Of a stretch of DNA of 64,000 bases, positions 57,008 through 64,000 are shown piece by piece. Every line of letters begins with the position of its first letter. Position 1 is the first letter of the stretch. A program made the position numbers and the translations under genes. Source of the DNA: Catenuloplanes indicus (GTDB taxonomy: Bacteria > Actinomycetota > Actinomycetes > Mycobacteriales > Micromonosporaceae); the NCBI RefSeq assembly GCF_030813715.1, contig NZ_JAUSUZ010000001.1:4154001-4218000 (forward strand), read 5' to 3'. The notes under the pieces were generated by a model. It did no database searches and had not been told where the DNA came from. It worked only from the letters and a program-made list of their open reading frames with translations.

Positions 57008-57131
57008 TGCCGTCCTTCCCTCGCCTGATCTCGGTGGTACGTCGTCGACCGCCGCATCCTCGTTCATGACACGGCGGTGGTGCGACCTTTCAGTCGCGTA
57101 TTACATGCGGGGAGACTTCGTACAACAGCAA

Positions 57132-57174
57132 ACGGCCAGGCGAACCACCCGTCGAGGGCGGTCTGCCTGGCCGT
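57132..57174 (-). terminator. Terminator after rpsI
   Basis: 10-bp perfect outer arms (acggccaggc and gcctggccgt) in the rpsI-glmM gap, with additional pairing inside. May separate the ribosomal from the glmM message. Confidence 0.7.
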
Positions 57175-57193
57175 CAGCGTGCGACCGGCAAGG

Positions 57194-57733
57194 TCAGCGC
57201 TTCGAGTACTGCGGCGCCTTGCGAGCCTTCTTGAGACCGTACTTCTTGCTCTCCTTGACCCGGGCGTCCCGGGTGAGGAAACCGGCCTTCTTCAGCGCCG
57301 GACGGTCGTCGCCGTCGTTGGAGATGAGGGCACGGGCGATCGCGAGGCGCAGCGCACCGGCCTGGCCGGTGATGCCGCCGCCGCGCAGGTTCGCGATGAC
57401 GTCGAAGATCTCGGTCTTCTCCGCGGTCACCAGCGGCTCACGAATGAGCTGCTGGTGCACCTTGCTCGGGAAGTAGGCCTCGATGTCACGGCCGTTGCAG
57501 GTGACCTTGCCGGTGCCCGGAACGAGGCGAACCCGGACGATGGCCTCCTTGCGGCGGCCGACGGTCTGGATCGGGCGCTCGCCGCGCGGCACGCGGCTCA
57601 GCGTCGCGACCGCGGGGGCCTCCTCGACGGTCTCCTCGGCCACCTCGGCCTCGGCGACGGCCACGGTGGCGTCGGTGTCGATGTCGGTCGCCGGCGCGTC
57701 AGCGGCAGGCGTCTGCTCGTCGATGTCAGTCAT
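57194..57733 (-). CDS. rpsI: 30S ribosomal protein S9
   Basis: 179 residues; the S9 domain begins near residue 50 ([18 protein letters not shown]) and ends in [12 protein letters not shown], the tail that reaches the P-site. The first 48 residues are an acidic Ala/Thr/Asp/Glu-rich extension often seen in actinobacteria. It lies 22 nt after rplM, forming the conserved L13-S9 operon. Confidence 0.97.
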   Translation of the reverse strand: MTDIDEQTPAADAPATDIDTDATVAVAEAEVAEETVEEAPAVATLSRVPRGERPIQTVGRRKEAIVRVRLVPGTGKVTCNGRDIEAYFPSKVHQQLIREPLVTAEKTEIFDVIANLRGGGITGQAGALRLAIARALISNDGDDRPALKKAGFLTRDARVKESKKYGLKKARKAPQYSKR

Positions 57734-57755
57734 GCTTCTTCTCTCGCCTGCGCTA

Positions 57756-58199
57756 CTACTGCGCGATCTGCGTGATCTCGAACGGGACCGGCTTCTGCGC
57801 CTCGTGCGGGTGCTCAGCGCCGGCGTAGACCTTCAGCTTCTTGATCAGCTGACGGCCGAGCTTGTTGTGGGGCAGCATGCCCTTGACCGCGAGCTCGATC
57901 GCGCGCTCGGGGCGCTTGGTCAGCAGCTCGTCGTAGCCGACCTGCTTGAGACCACCCGGGTAACCGGAGTGGCGGTACGCCACCTTGGTCTGCCGCTTGT
58001 TGCCGGTCAGAGCCACCTTGCCCGCGTTGATGATCACGACAAAGTCGCCCGTGTCGACGTGCGGCGCGAAAGTCGGCTTGTGCTTACCGCGGAGCAGAGT
58101 CGCGGTGTGGGTGGCCAGTCGGCCCAGCACGACGTCAGACGCGTCGATGACGTGCCACTGACGCTCGATTTCACCCGGCTTCGGGCTGTACGTACGCAC
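57756..58199 (-). CDS. rplM: 50S ribosomal protein L13
   Basis: 147 residues from the GTG at 58199 ([20 protein letters not shown]), the normal L13 length and start. Motifs [20 protein letters not shown] and [20 protein letters not shown] are typical. L13 is an early 50S assembly protein. First gene of the rplM-rpsI operon; the frame is open upstream but not conserved. Confidence 0.97.
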   Translation of the reverse strand: MRTYSPKPGEIERQWHVIDASDVVLGRLATHTATLLRGKHKPTFAPHVDTGDFVVIINAGKVALTGNKRQTKVAYRHSGYPGGLKQVGYDELLTKRPERAIELAVKGMLPHNKLGRQLIKKLKVYAGAEHPHEAQKPVPFEITQIAQ

Positions 58200-58929
58200 A
58201 GGTCTACCTTGTCTCGTCGTCGGTCTGAAGTCGCGCGCTTGGCGTCGATCCAGCACGCACGCGAAACACCAGATTACCCCGACCTTCTTTTCCACGTCGC
58301 AGCGGGACGGAGAAGCTCTGCGCCCGTCCGACATCGGCGCAGACACAAGGCCGGATCGGTGCAAGCACAGGGGCTGGTGACGGTGACGTGACCGGCATAT
58401 CGCTAGCCATCGCACAACAGCAGGCAACGATACCCGGTCTCCCTACCCAGGGTCAAAACGGCAGCTCCCGGCTCCCTGACCGGCGGGCATCGGGGAGCGT
58501 GAGCGGCTCTTAACAGGCTCAAAACAATCAAGACGTGTGAGCGAAACCGCTCCCCGGCACTCTTCCGACATGGCGGGTGCAAAGGCGTACAGGCGACATG
58601 ACGGGGTGTCATCACCCCAGCTTCGCCGCGCGTGCACCGGCCACACCGAGCCACCGCCAGGCTTGAGGACGGACCTGGCGGTGACGCCGAGCCGGTTCCC
58701 CGGTTCGGCACCCGGCGAGCGCGGTTCTCTGCCGAACCGCTCCGCCGGCACAGAGGAGCCGCGGCGCGGACCGGCCGGAGGCACGGTCGATCAGCGCAGG
58801 CGTGACGTGGGAGCGGGTCGACGCCGAGGACGGCGTGTTCGTCGCGTGCCCGTCGGTGGACCGGCCGGACCCGCCGCGGCTCCTCGCCCACTGCTCACCC
58901 AGGGAGTGCGCCCGTGACCCCCTCCGCAG
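58200..58929. other. Long gap between rplM and the HemD-like gene
   Basis: 730 nt upstream of two divergent genes. No clear gene is seen. It should contain the rplM promoter and 5' leader. A 47-codon frame (58802-58945) overlaps the HemD-like start and is discussed under rejected items. No tRNA or array was found. Confidence 0.6.
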
Positions 58930-60018
58930 ATGTCTGACGAGCTGAGCGGCTTCACGATCGGGGTCACCGCCGACCGGCGCCGGGACGAGCTGGCCTCCCT
59001 GCTGGAGCGGCGCGGTGCCCGCATCGTGCTCGCGCCCGCGCTGCGCATCGTGCCGATCGCCGACGACACCGAGCTCCGCGCCGCGACCCGCGCCTGCCTG
59101 GAGAACCCGCCGGACATCGTGATGGCGAACACGGGCATCGGCATGCGCGGCTGGCTGGAGGCGGCCGAGGGCTGGGGACTGGGCGAGCCGCTCCGGGCCG
59201 TGCTGGCCGGGGCGTACACGGTCGCCCGCGGCCCGAAGGCCCGCGGTGCCATCCGCGCCGCCGGCCTGCAGGACCAGTGGTCGCCCGACTCGGAGAGCTG
59301 CGAGGAGGTGGTCGAGCACCTCAAGGCGTACGGCGTCGCCGGCAAGACCATCGCGATGCAGCTGCACGGCGACCGCCAGCCCGAGTGCTCCGACGCCCTG
59401 GAGGCGGCCGGGGCCCGGGTGATCGAGGTCCCGGTCTACCGCTGGGCCCCGCCGACCGACCCGGCCCCGCTGCACCGCCTGGTGGACCTGATCACCGGCC
59501 GCCTCGTCGACGCGGTCACGTTCACCTCCGCACCGGCCGTCAGCGCGCTGCTGCGCGCCGCCGGGCCGTCCGCCGACTCGGTGCTCGACGCGCTGCGCAA
59601 CGACGTGCTGGCGGCGTGCGTGGGCCCGGTCACGGCCGCGCCGCTGCGCCGGCACAACGTGCCGGTCATCTCGCCCGCCCGGGCCCGCCTCGGCGCGATG
59701 GTCCGCACGCTGGTCGACGAGCTGCCGCAGCGCGCGCTCAACCTCAAGATCGCCGGGCATGTACTCACGCTGCGTGGTCACGCCGCGGTGATCGACGGCG
59801 AGCTCAAGCCGCTGGCCCCGGCGCCGATGGCGGTGCTCCGCGCGCTGGCCGCCACGCCCGGCCGGGTGCTGTCCCGCGCCGCGCTGCTGCGCACGCTCCC
59901 GCGCGGGGCGGACGAGCACGCGGTCGAGATGGCGGTGGCCCGGCTGCGCGCCGGCCTGGGCACGCCCGGGGTGGTGCAGACGGTGGTCAAACGCGGTTAC
60001 CGCCTCCCGGTCGACTGA
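58930..60018 (+). CDS. HemD-like (uroporphyrinogen-III synthase fold) fused to OmpR-type winged helix
   Basis: 362 residues. Residues 1-255 have a uroporphyrinogen-III synthase fold (PDIVMANTGIGMRGWLEAAE; VDAVTFTSAPAVSALLRAAG). Residues 265-362 are an OmpR-type DNA-binding domain (LAPAPMAVLRALAATPGRVL, DEHAVEMAVARLRAGLG, VVKRGYRLPV). This combination is a known actinobacterial family (Rv0260c-like) linked to nitrate/nitrite or heme control. Because the winged helix is intact, it is more likely a regulator using a tetrapyrrole-like sensor than the housekeeping HemD. No nir or hem gene is beside it. Confidence 0.88.
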   Translation: MSDELSGFTIGVTADRRRDELASLLERRGARIVLAPALRIVPIADDTELRAATRACLENPPDIVMANTGIGMRGWLEAAEGWGLGEPLRAVLAGAYTVARGPKARGAIRAAGLQDQWSPDSESCEEVVEHLKAYGVAGKTIAMQLHGDRQPECSDALEAAGARVIEVPVYRWAPPTDPAPLHRLVDLITGRLVDAVTFTSAPAVSALLRAAGPSADSVLDALRNDVLAACVGPVTAAPLRRHNVPVISPARARLGAMVRTLVDELPQRALNLKIAGHVLTLRGHAAVIDGELKPLAPAPMAVLRALAATPGRVLSRAALLRTLPRGADEHAVEMAVARLRAGLGTPGVVQTVVKRGYRLPVD

Positions 60019-60021
60019 CCG

Positions 60022-60041
60022 GGGTACAGCCTGCTGTACCC
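60022..60041 (+). terminator. Hairpin after HemD-like gene
   Basis: gggtacag and ctgtaccc (8 bp) around a 4-nt loop, 3 nt after the stop; flanking cc/gg extend it. Confidence 0.7.
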
Positions 60042-60097
60042 GGATCGACCAGCTGACGGGATCGTCGCCGCCCGGTGCCGCCCATAGCGTCGAATGC

Positions 60098-61318
60098 ATG
60101 ACTACTGGGTGGAAGTACCGCAAGCTGACCGTCGCGCTCACCGCCACCGCGGTGCTCGCCGGAGGGGTGGGCGTCGCCGGCGCGGACGTCCTGGACGGTG
60201 CGCCGGCGGCCACCGCCGCGGCCGCGCAGTCCGGCTGGAACGGCATCACTCGCGAGCAGGTCCGGATCGACTTCGGCGAGGGCTGGGTCACGAACGCCGA
60301 GCTGACCTACCCGAGCCGGGCCAAGGGCCGGCTGCCGCTGGTCGTGATGCTGCACGGCAGCGGGCACAACGACATGAACCAGACGCTGCCGGACGGCGGG
60401 GGCTCGACGTTCGTGCCGCTCGCCCAGGGTGCGAGCCGGGAGGGCTTCGCGACGCTGCGCTTCAACAAGCGCGGGGTCACCGGCATCGGCCCGGTGGAGA
60501 GCACCGACCCGGCGCAGCTGAACCCGAAGAACCCGTACGAGCAGATCCAGCAGGACGCGGCCGCCGCGATCCGGTTCGGCGCCGCGTCGAAGCGGATCGA
60601 CCCGAACAAGATCTTCCTGCTCGGCCACAGCGAGGGTACGAACGTGGCCGCCAACCTCGCGGCCGACCCGAAGGCGTTCGGCATCCCGACGCCGGCCGGG
60701 GTGATCGCGATGGGCGTGGTCGGCAAGGACATCCGCACGCTGCTCACGCTCCAGCTCTTCGGCCGACAGCTGCTCCAGTTGCACGACGAGTTCGACGTGG
60801 ACGGCGACGGGCAGCTGACCGCGCCGGAGGCGTCCGACGGGCTGGCCGGCCAGCCCGCCGAGGTGGCCGACCAGTTCCGCGCGGTACTGCTCGACGGCGA
60901 CAAGGTGCTGGCCAGCACCGACCGCAACGGTGACGGGCAGATCGCGATCGACGCGGAGGCCGGTGCGGTGCTGCGCGCGGCCACCCGGATCGACGACTAC
61001 CCGAACGTGCCGGGCCTGGAGGAGCTGCAGGAGTACGTCGCCGACATCGCGCGCTTCCCGACCGTGACGCAGGCGCTGCCGCGGTTCGCCGGCCCGACGC
61101 TGCTGCTCAACGGCGAGAACGACCTGCAGACTCCGGCCCGCGCCGCGATCGCCGCGGACACCGCGGTCGCCGCGGCCGGCAACCGGGACCACACGCTGAT
61201 CATCTACCCGGGCATGGCGCACACCATGAACATCACGCCGAAGTTCACCCCGGAGTTCCGCGAGCCGGACGCGCAGGTCGTCACGGACGTCCGCGCGTGG
61301 CTCAGGTCCCACCGCTGA
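60098..61318 (+). CDS. Secreted alpha/beta hydrolase with EF-hand calcium loops
   Basis: 406 residues from the ATG at 60098. Signal sequence LTVALTATAVLAGGVGVAGA. The alpha/beta hydrolase shows oxyanion LPLVVMLHGSGHNDMNQ, nucleophile LLGHSEGTNVA, Asp in NGENDLQTP and His in PGMAHTMN, so the triad is complete. Inserted in the lid region are a perfect EF-hand loop (DVDGDGQLTAPE, residues 233-244) and a second one (DRNGDGQIAIDA, 275-286) that lacks Glu at position 12. Calcium may stabilise or gate the lid. Substrate is unknown; peptidase or esterase are both possible. Confidence 0.85.
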   Translation: MTTGWKYRKLTVALTATAVLAGGVGVAGADVLDGAPAATAAAAQSGWNGITREQVRIDFGEGWVTNAELTYPSRAKGRLPLVVMLHGSGHNDMNQTLPDGGGSTFVPLAQGASREGFATLRFNKRGVTGIGPVESTDPAQLNPKNPYEQIQQDAAAAIRFGAASKRIDPNKIFLLGHSEGTNVAANLAADPKAFGIPTPAGVIAMGVVGKDIRTLLTLQLFGRQLLQLHDEFDVDGDGQLTAPEASDGLAGQPAEVADQFRAVLLDGDKVLASTDRNGDGQIAIDAEAGAVLRAATRIDDYPNVPGLEELQEYVADIARFPTVTQALPRFAGPTLLLNGENDLQTPARAAIAADTAVAAAGNRDHTLIIYPGMAHTMNITPKFTPEFREPDAQVVTDVRAWLRSHR

Positions 61319-61336
61319 TCGGCATCACATCCGCGA

Positions 61337-61363
61337 GGGCGGCCACCGCACCGGTGGCCGCCC
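61337..61363 (+). terminator. Terminator after EF-hand hydrolase
   Basis: Perfect 12-bp arms (gggcggccaccg and cggtggccgccc) with a 3-nt loop, 18 nt after the stop. Confidence 0.88.
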
Positions 61364-61503
61364 ACGCTGTCGGCCCGCCGGGCCGGTTCCGTCCTTTCGT
61401 GCCCACACGGATCTGGAGCCCGCGGGAGCATGCGGCCCGGCCCCAACCCTAGGCAGGCCTAAACACTGAGCCTCCGCCGAAAGCGGGAAGATGAAAAAGG
61501 AAA

Positions 61504-61534
61504 GCGGCGGCGCGGATCAGATCCACGCCGCCGC
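61504..61534 (-). terminator. Terminator after cvnD
   Basis: 9-bp arms (gcggcggcg and cgccgccgc) around an inner short stem, 14 nt past the conservon end on the reverse strand. Confidence 0.75.
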
Positions 61535-61548
61535 CCTGTATAGGAAGC

Positions 61549-62169
61549 TCAGCCGACGAGTTGCCCCTGATCGCGCTGCGCCCGCAGCATGATCATGGCG
61601 TGCTCGACGACCGTGACCAGCACATTCTTGGTTGATTCCCGCTCGCGCGCGTCGCACAGCACCAGAGGGACGTGGTTCGGGATGGCCAGCGCCTCCCGAA
61701 CCTCGTCGATCTCGTACATCGGCGCGCCGTCGAAGCGGTTGAGCGCCACGACGTACGGGAGTTTGCGGTTCTCGAAGTAGTCCAGCGGGGCGAACGCATC
61801 GGAGATGCGGCGGGTGTCGACCAGGACGGCCGCGCCGACCGCGCCCTTGATGATCTCGTCCCACATGAACCAGAAACGGGTCTGCCCGGGCGTGCCGAAC
61901 AGGTACAGGATCAGGTCGTCGGCCATGGTGATACGGCCGAAGTCCATGGCGACGGTAGTGGTGCCCTTGCCGGGCACCTTCGACGGGTCGTCGATACCGA
62001 CGCCCGCCGCCGTCATGACGGCCTCCGTGGTCAGCGGAGTGATCTCTGAGACGGCGCCGACAAGCGTGGTCTTGCCGACGCCGAAGCCGCCGGCGATCAC
62101 GATCTTGGCGGAGGTTATTTCTTTGCGCCGCTCCGGGCCCCCCGCTCGGTCAAAGCCTGCGAAGTCCAC
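61549..62169 (-). CDS. Conservon small GTPase (CvnD)
   Basis: 206 residues from a GTG at 62169. P-loop VIAGGFGVGKTTLVGAVSE, switch TTTVAMDFGRI, G3-like LFGTPGQTRFWFMW, and G4-like VVALNRFDGAP make this the Ras/MglA-like CvnD of actinobacterial conservons. It cycles GTP under a roadblock partner and transmits the signal of the CvnA kinase, known in Streptomyces to affect development and metabolism. It overlaps cvnC by 20 nt and is the last gene. Confidence 0.93.
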   Translation of the reverse strand: MDFAGFDRAGGPERRKEITSAKIVIAGGFGVGKTTLVGAVSEITPLTTEAVMTAAGVGIDDPSKVPGKGTTTVAMDFGRITMADDLILYLFGTPGQTRFWFMWDEIIKGAVGAAVLVDTRRISDAFAPLDYFENRKLPYVVALNRFDGAPMYEIDEVREALAIPNHVPLVLCDARERESTKNVLVTVVEHAMIMLRAQRDQGQLVG

Positions 62170-62512
62170 TTAGCACCCTTTCAAGGAGATCCATCCGCTC
62201 CTCATACGCTTCAACGGGAGCGGCACTGTGCAGGGTCAGCAGACCGTCGACAACCATGTCGGCGACGATGACGCGTGCGACGCCGAGCGGCAGGCGAGCA
62301 TACGCGGCGATCTCCGCCAGGGACATCGCACGACCCTCGCAGAGGGATGCGATGCGGTGCTTGTCGTGTCCGGCGAAGCGCGCCTCCTGCACATTGGCGA
62401 CGCTTGCCGTAAGGATCGCCTCGACGGCGATGTCTCGGCGCGCCTCTGTGCGGCCACGAGTGACCGCGTAAGGACGGACCAGTGACCCACGGGGGTCTTC
62501 CGGCTGCACCAT
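62150..62512 (-). CDS. Conservon DUF742 protein (CvnC)
   Basis: About 120 residues from the ATG at 62512, preferred because AGGAGG lies at proper distance; a GTG at 62521 coincides with the ribosome site. The core SLVRPYAVTRGRTEARRDIA ... AEIAAYARLPLGVARVIVAD is the DUF742 family with a winged-helix-like fold. Biochemical role is unclear; it belongs to the membrane-associated CvnA-D complex. Confidence 0.93.
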   Translation of the reverse strand: MVQPEDPRGSLVRPYAVTRGRTEARRDIAVEAILTASVANVQEARFAGHDKHRIASLCEGRAMSLAEIAAYARLPLGVARVIVADMVVDGLLTLHSAAPVEAYEERMDLLERVLSGLRRL

Positions 62513-62592
62513 GACGGTCACCTCCTAGTAGCGCACTGCCCCGTTGTCAGAACCATCGATGATATTAACTGCTGTCCGGCTTCGCCGGGGGG

Positions 62593-63006
62593 TCATACGG
62601 TGTGACCCACGGCCTCGCGCGGAAGCGGGCGCAGAGCCGCACCGACCCGCTCCACGAGAAGCGCCATCTCGTAGCCGACCTGGCCCACGTCGCAGCTGCG
62701 CGCGGCCAGCACGGCCATCGAGCTTCCGTCCGAGATGGACATGAGGAAGAGGTACCCGCTGTCCATCTCGATGATGGTCTGCTGGACGCCGCCGCCGTGG
62801 AACATCCGGGCGGCGCCCTCGGTCAGGCTGACCACACCGGAGGTGATGGCCGCCAGCTGGTCCGCCCGGTCGTGCGGGAGGTCCCGCGACGACGCGAGCA
62901 ACAGGCCATCCGCCGACACGGCCACCACGTGGGCGATGCCGGCGACGCTGTCGGCGAAGTTGCTCAAAAGCCAACCCATGTCCTGCATCGCAGCTTGGCG
63001 GGTCAT
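62593..63006 (-). CDS. Conservon roadblock/LC7 protein (CvnB)
   Basis: 137 residues from the ATG at 63006, within the stop of the kinase gene (ATGA). The roadblock fold is clear (WLLSNFADSVAGIAHVVAVS; TIIEMDSGYLFLMSISDGSS). It is thought to act on the GTPase CvnD, as MglB does on MglA. 80 nt separate it from cvnC. Confidence 0.93.
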   Translation of the reverse strand: MTRQAAMQDMGWLLSNFADSVAGIAHVVAVSADGLLLASSRDLPHDRADQLAAITSGVVSLTEGAARMFHGGGVQQTIIEMDSGYLFLMSISDGSSMAVLAARSCDVGQVGYEMALLVERVGAALRPLPREAVGHTV

Positions 63007-64000
63007 CCGTTGGTCTCCTTGGGGTTGGACTCGGCGTCGCCGGCTTCGGCACCGGCGCTCCGGCCGCGGTGCACACCACGGTGGTACGCGGACAGCAGGC
63101 CACGCACCTCATCGGGGGTGCGACGGGTTCGTTCCGCGGGCTTCGTCTCGACGCCGCCGGGGACCAGCTGCGCCTGCGGGGTCCGCTTCGGCAGGCCGGA
63201 CCGGGTGGTGCCGCTGGTGGCCGGCTTGGCCGCCTCCTGCGCGCGCTTCCAGCCGTCGTCGGCCGCGGTGCGCCAGGTGGCCTCGTCCGGCGTCACCGAC
63301 GGAGACGTCGCCGGGGCCGGTACCGGAGCCGGTGCGGGCGCCGCGGCCGGAGCGCCGAAACCGGAACTCACCGGCGTGCTGGTCTCCGCGCCGTACGACG
63401 TCGCACGGCTCTCGGACCGCCGCGGCGCGGCCGGCTCGGGAGCGCGCACCGGCAGCGCCGTGGTCTCGGCCGTCATCGCGGACGACGCCGACGGGGACGG
63501 CGCGCTGGTGCCACCGACCGGCGGCGGCGCGTACCCGGCCGTCGGCATCGACCAGACCGCGGTGTCGGCCTGGCCGTGGGTGCGGAACCAGACCGCCTCC
63601 ATCTGCCGGAAGATCGGCGCCTCGCCCTGCTCCGCCGGTGCACCGCCACGCTCGAACGGGGCCGTGCTGACCCCGCCCGGGGAGGCGGACATCGGGTGGA
63701 CGGTGGCGGAGATCGTCTGCGCTTCGGGCGCCGAGGCGACCGGGGGCACGATCGGCGTCTGCACCGACGGCGGGGCCGGCGGTGCGACCGGTGGGGCTAC
63801 CGGCGGCGGCGCGACCGGAGCCGGAGCGATCGCCGCGGGCTGCGTCTGCCGCTGGCTCGGGAACGCGGACCCGCCGATGGTCGGCAGCTGCTGCGTGGCG
63901 TCCTGCCGGGGGCGCAGCGGGTTCTGCCCGGCGACCGGCAGCGCCTGCGTCGGAGTGCCCGCGTTGACCTGGAAGTCACGCGGCTGCTGCGGTGCGGGCT
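63003..64000 (-). CDS. Conservon sensor histidine kinase (CvnA), C-terminal tail only
   Basis: The reverse frame is open from 64000 to a stop at 63003, so only the last 331 residues are in the window. They are the low-complexity Pro/Ala/Gln-rich tail (APAPVAPPPVAPPVAPP), a conserved patch (PIFRQMEAVWFRTHG) and the typical end SGLPKRTPQAQLVPGGVE ... PDEVRGLLSAYHRGVHRGR. The sensor, HAMP and ATPase domains lie outside. With cvnB, C and D it makes a complete conservon order. Confidence 0.9.
   Translation of the reverse strand, partial: PAPQQPRDFQVNAGTPTQALPVAGQNPLRPRQDATQQLPTIGGSAFPSQRQTQPAAIAPAPVAPPPVAPPVAPPAPPSVQTPIVPPVASAPEAQTISATVHPMSASPGGVSTAPFERGGAPAEQGEAPIFRQMEAVWFRTHGQADTAVWSMPTAGYAPPPVGGTSAPSPSASSAMTAETTALPVRAPEPAAPRRSESRATSYGAETSTPVSSGFGAPAAAPAPAPVPAPATSPSVTPDEATWRTAADDGWKRAQEAAKPATSGTTRSGLPKRTPQAQLVPGGVETKPAERTRRTPDEVRGLLSAYHRGVHRGRSAGAEAGDAESNPKETNG

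Noticed and set aside
58802-58945. 47-codon GTG frame with protein-like sequence (VTWERVDAEDGVFVACPSVD)
   Set aside because: It overlaps the HemD-like start by 16 nt, has no good ribosome site and no recognised family; could be a remnant but cannot be supported.

Overview
The window is GC-rich, with densely packed genes, many GTG starts and a strongly actinobacterial gene set: BldM- and WhiD-type developmental regulators, GuaB3, a ChoD-like GMC oxidoreductase, a DUF5319 protein, a His-tailed GroEL and a CvnABCD conservon. From recalled family resemblance and gene order, a filamentous actinomycete near the Micromonosporaceae fits best; this is inference, not a database result. Much of the order (guaA, choD-like, guaB3, guaB, DUF5319, whiB3/whiD, groEL, groES ... 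rimI, alr ... nnrD, acpS, glmS, glmM, rpsI, rplM) parallels a block I know from Mycobacterium and Streptomyces.

Layout. 1-7.6 kb: leftward genes for a tandem Nudix protein (cut by the window edge), GMP synthase, a secreted subtilisin-like protease, a ChoD-like oxidoreductase and a PAS-GGDEF diguanylate cyclase. 7.7-8.8 kb: an LCP-family cell-wall protein. 8.8-10 kb: a gene-free repeat island. 10-12.9 kb: two tandem lipoprotein M1 peptidases. 12.9-17.7 kb: guaB3, guaB, a DUF5319 protein, bldM and whiD. 17.8-19.5 kb: a membrane-anchored sulfite-oxidase-fold protein. 19.6-23.4 kb: a three-gene operon whose genes overlap by 4 bp each, encoding an NrtR-type Nudix regulator, a nucleosidase with an added C-terminal region and a four-helix membrane protein. 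23.5-25.6 kb: groEL and groES with CIRCE sites. 25.9-40.6 kb: a more variable stretch with a THUMP-like methyltransferase, two paralogous sugar-binding lipoproteins, ybaK, a second repeat island, a sugar ABC transporter with a ROK regulator, a TetR/methyltransferase pair, a heterodimeric ABC exporter and a large membrane protein. 40.6-50.8 kb: rimI, alr, an alpha/beta hydrolase, ung, a WXG100-like/DUF1023 pair, acpS, nnrD and glmS. 51-55.6 kb: an MmpS-like protein, a DapC-like aminotransferase, a deacetylase/glycosyltransferase fusion and a GH18-like lipoprotein. 55.7-58.2 kb: glmM, rpsI, rplM. 58.9-61.3 kb: a HemD/winged-helix fusion and a secreted hydrolase with EF-hand loops. 61.5-64 kb: cvnD, cvnC, cvnB and the tail of cvnA.

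How it fits together. Housekeeping themes are GMP synthesis (guaA, guaB, guaB3), amino-sugar and peptidoglycan precursor supply (glmS, glmM, alr, a DapC-like enzyme, LCP), protein folding, and ribosomal proteins S9/L13. The best candidate for an undescribed system is the 19.6-23.4 kb operon. A nucleosidase that keeps its catalytic residues and a membrane protein share a ten-residue motif (GNAxVGxQxG), and both are translationally coupled to a Nudix/NrtR-type regulator with a palindromic box just upstream. This suggests a nucleotide-signalling or conflict module. Dispersed palindromic repeats in three intergenic islands, one family with a conserved loop, are the second point of interest.
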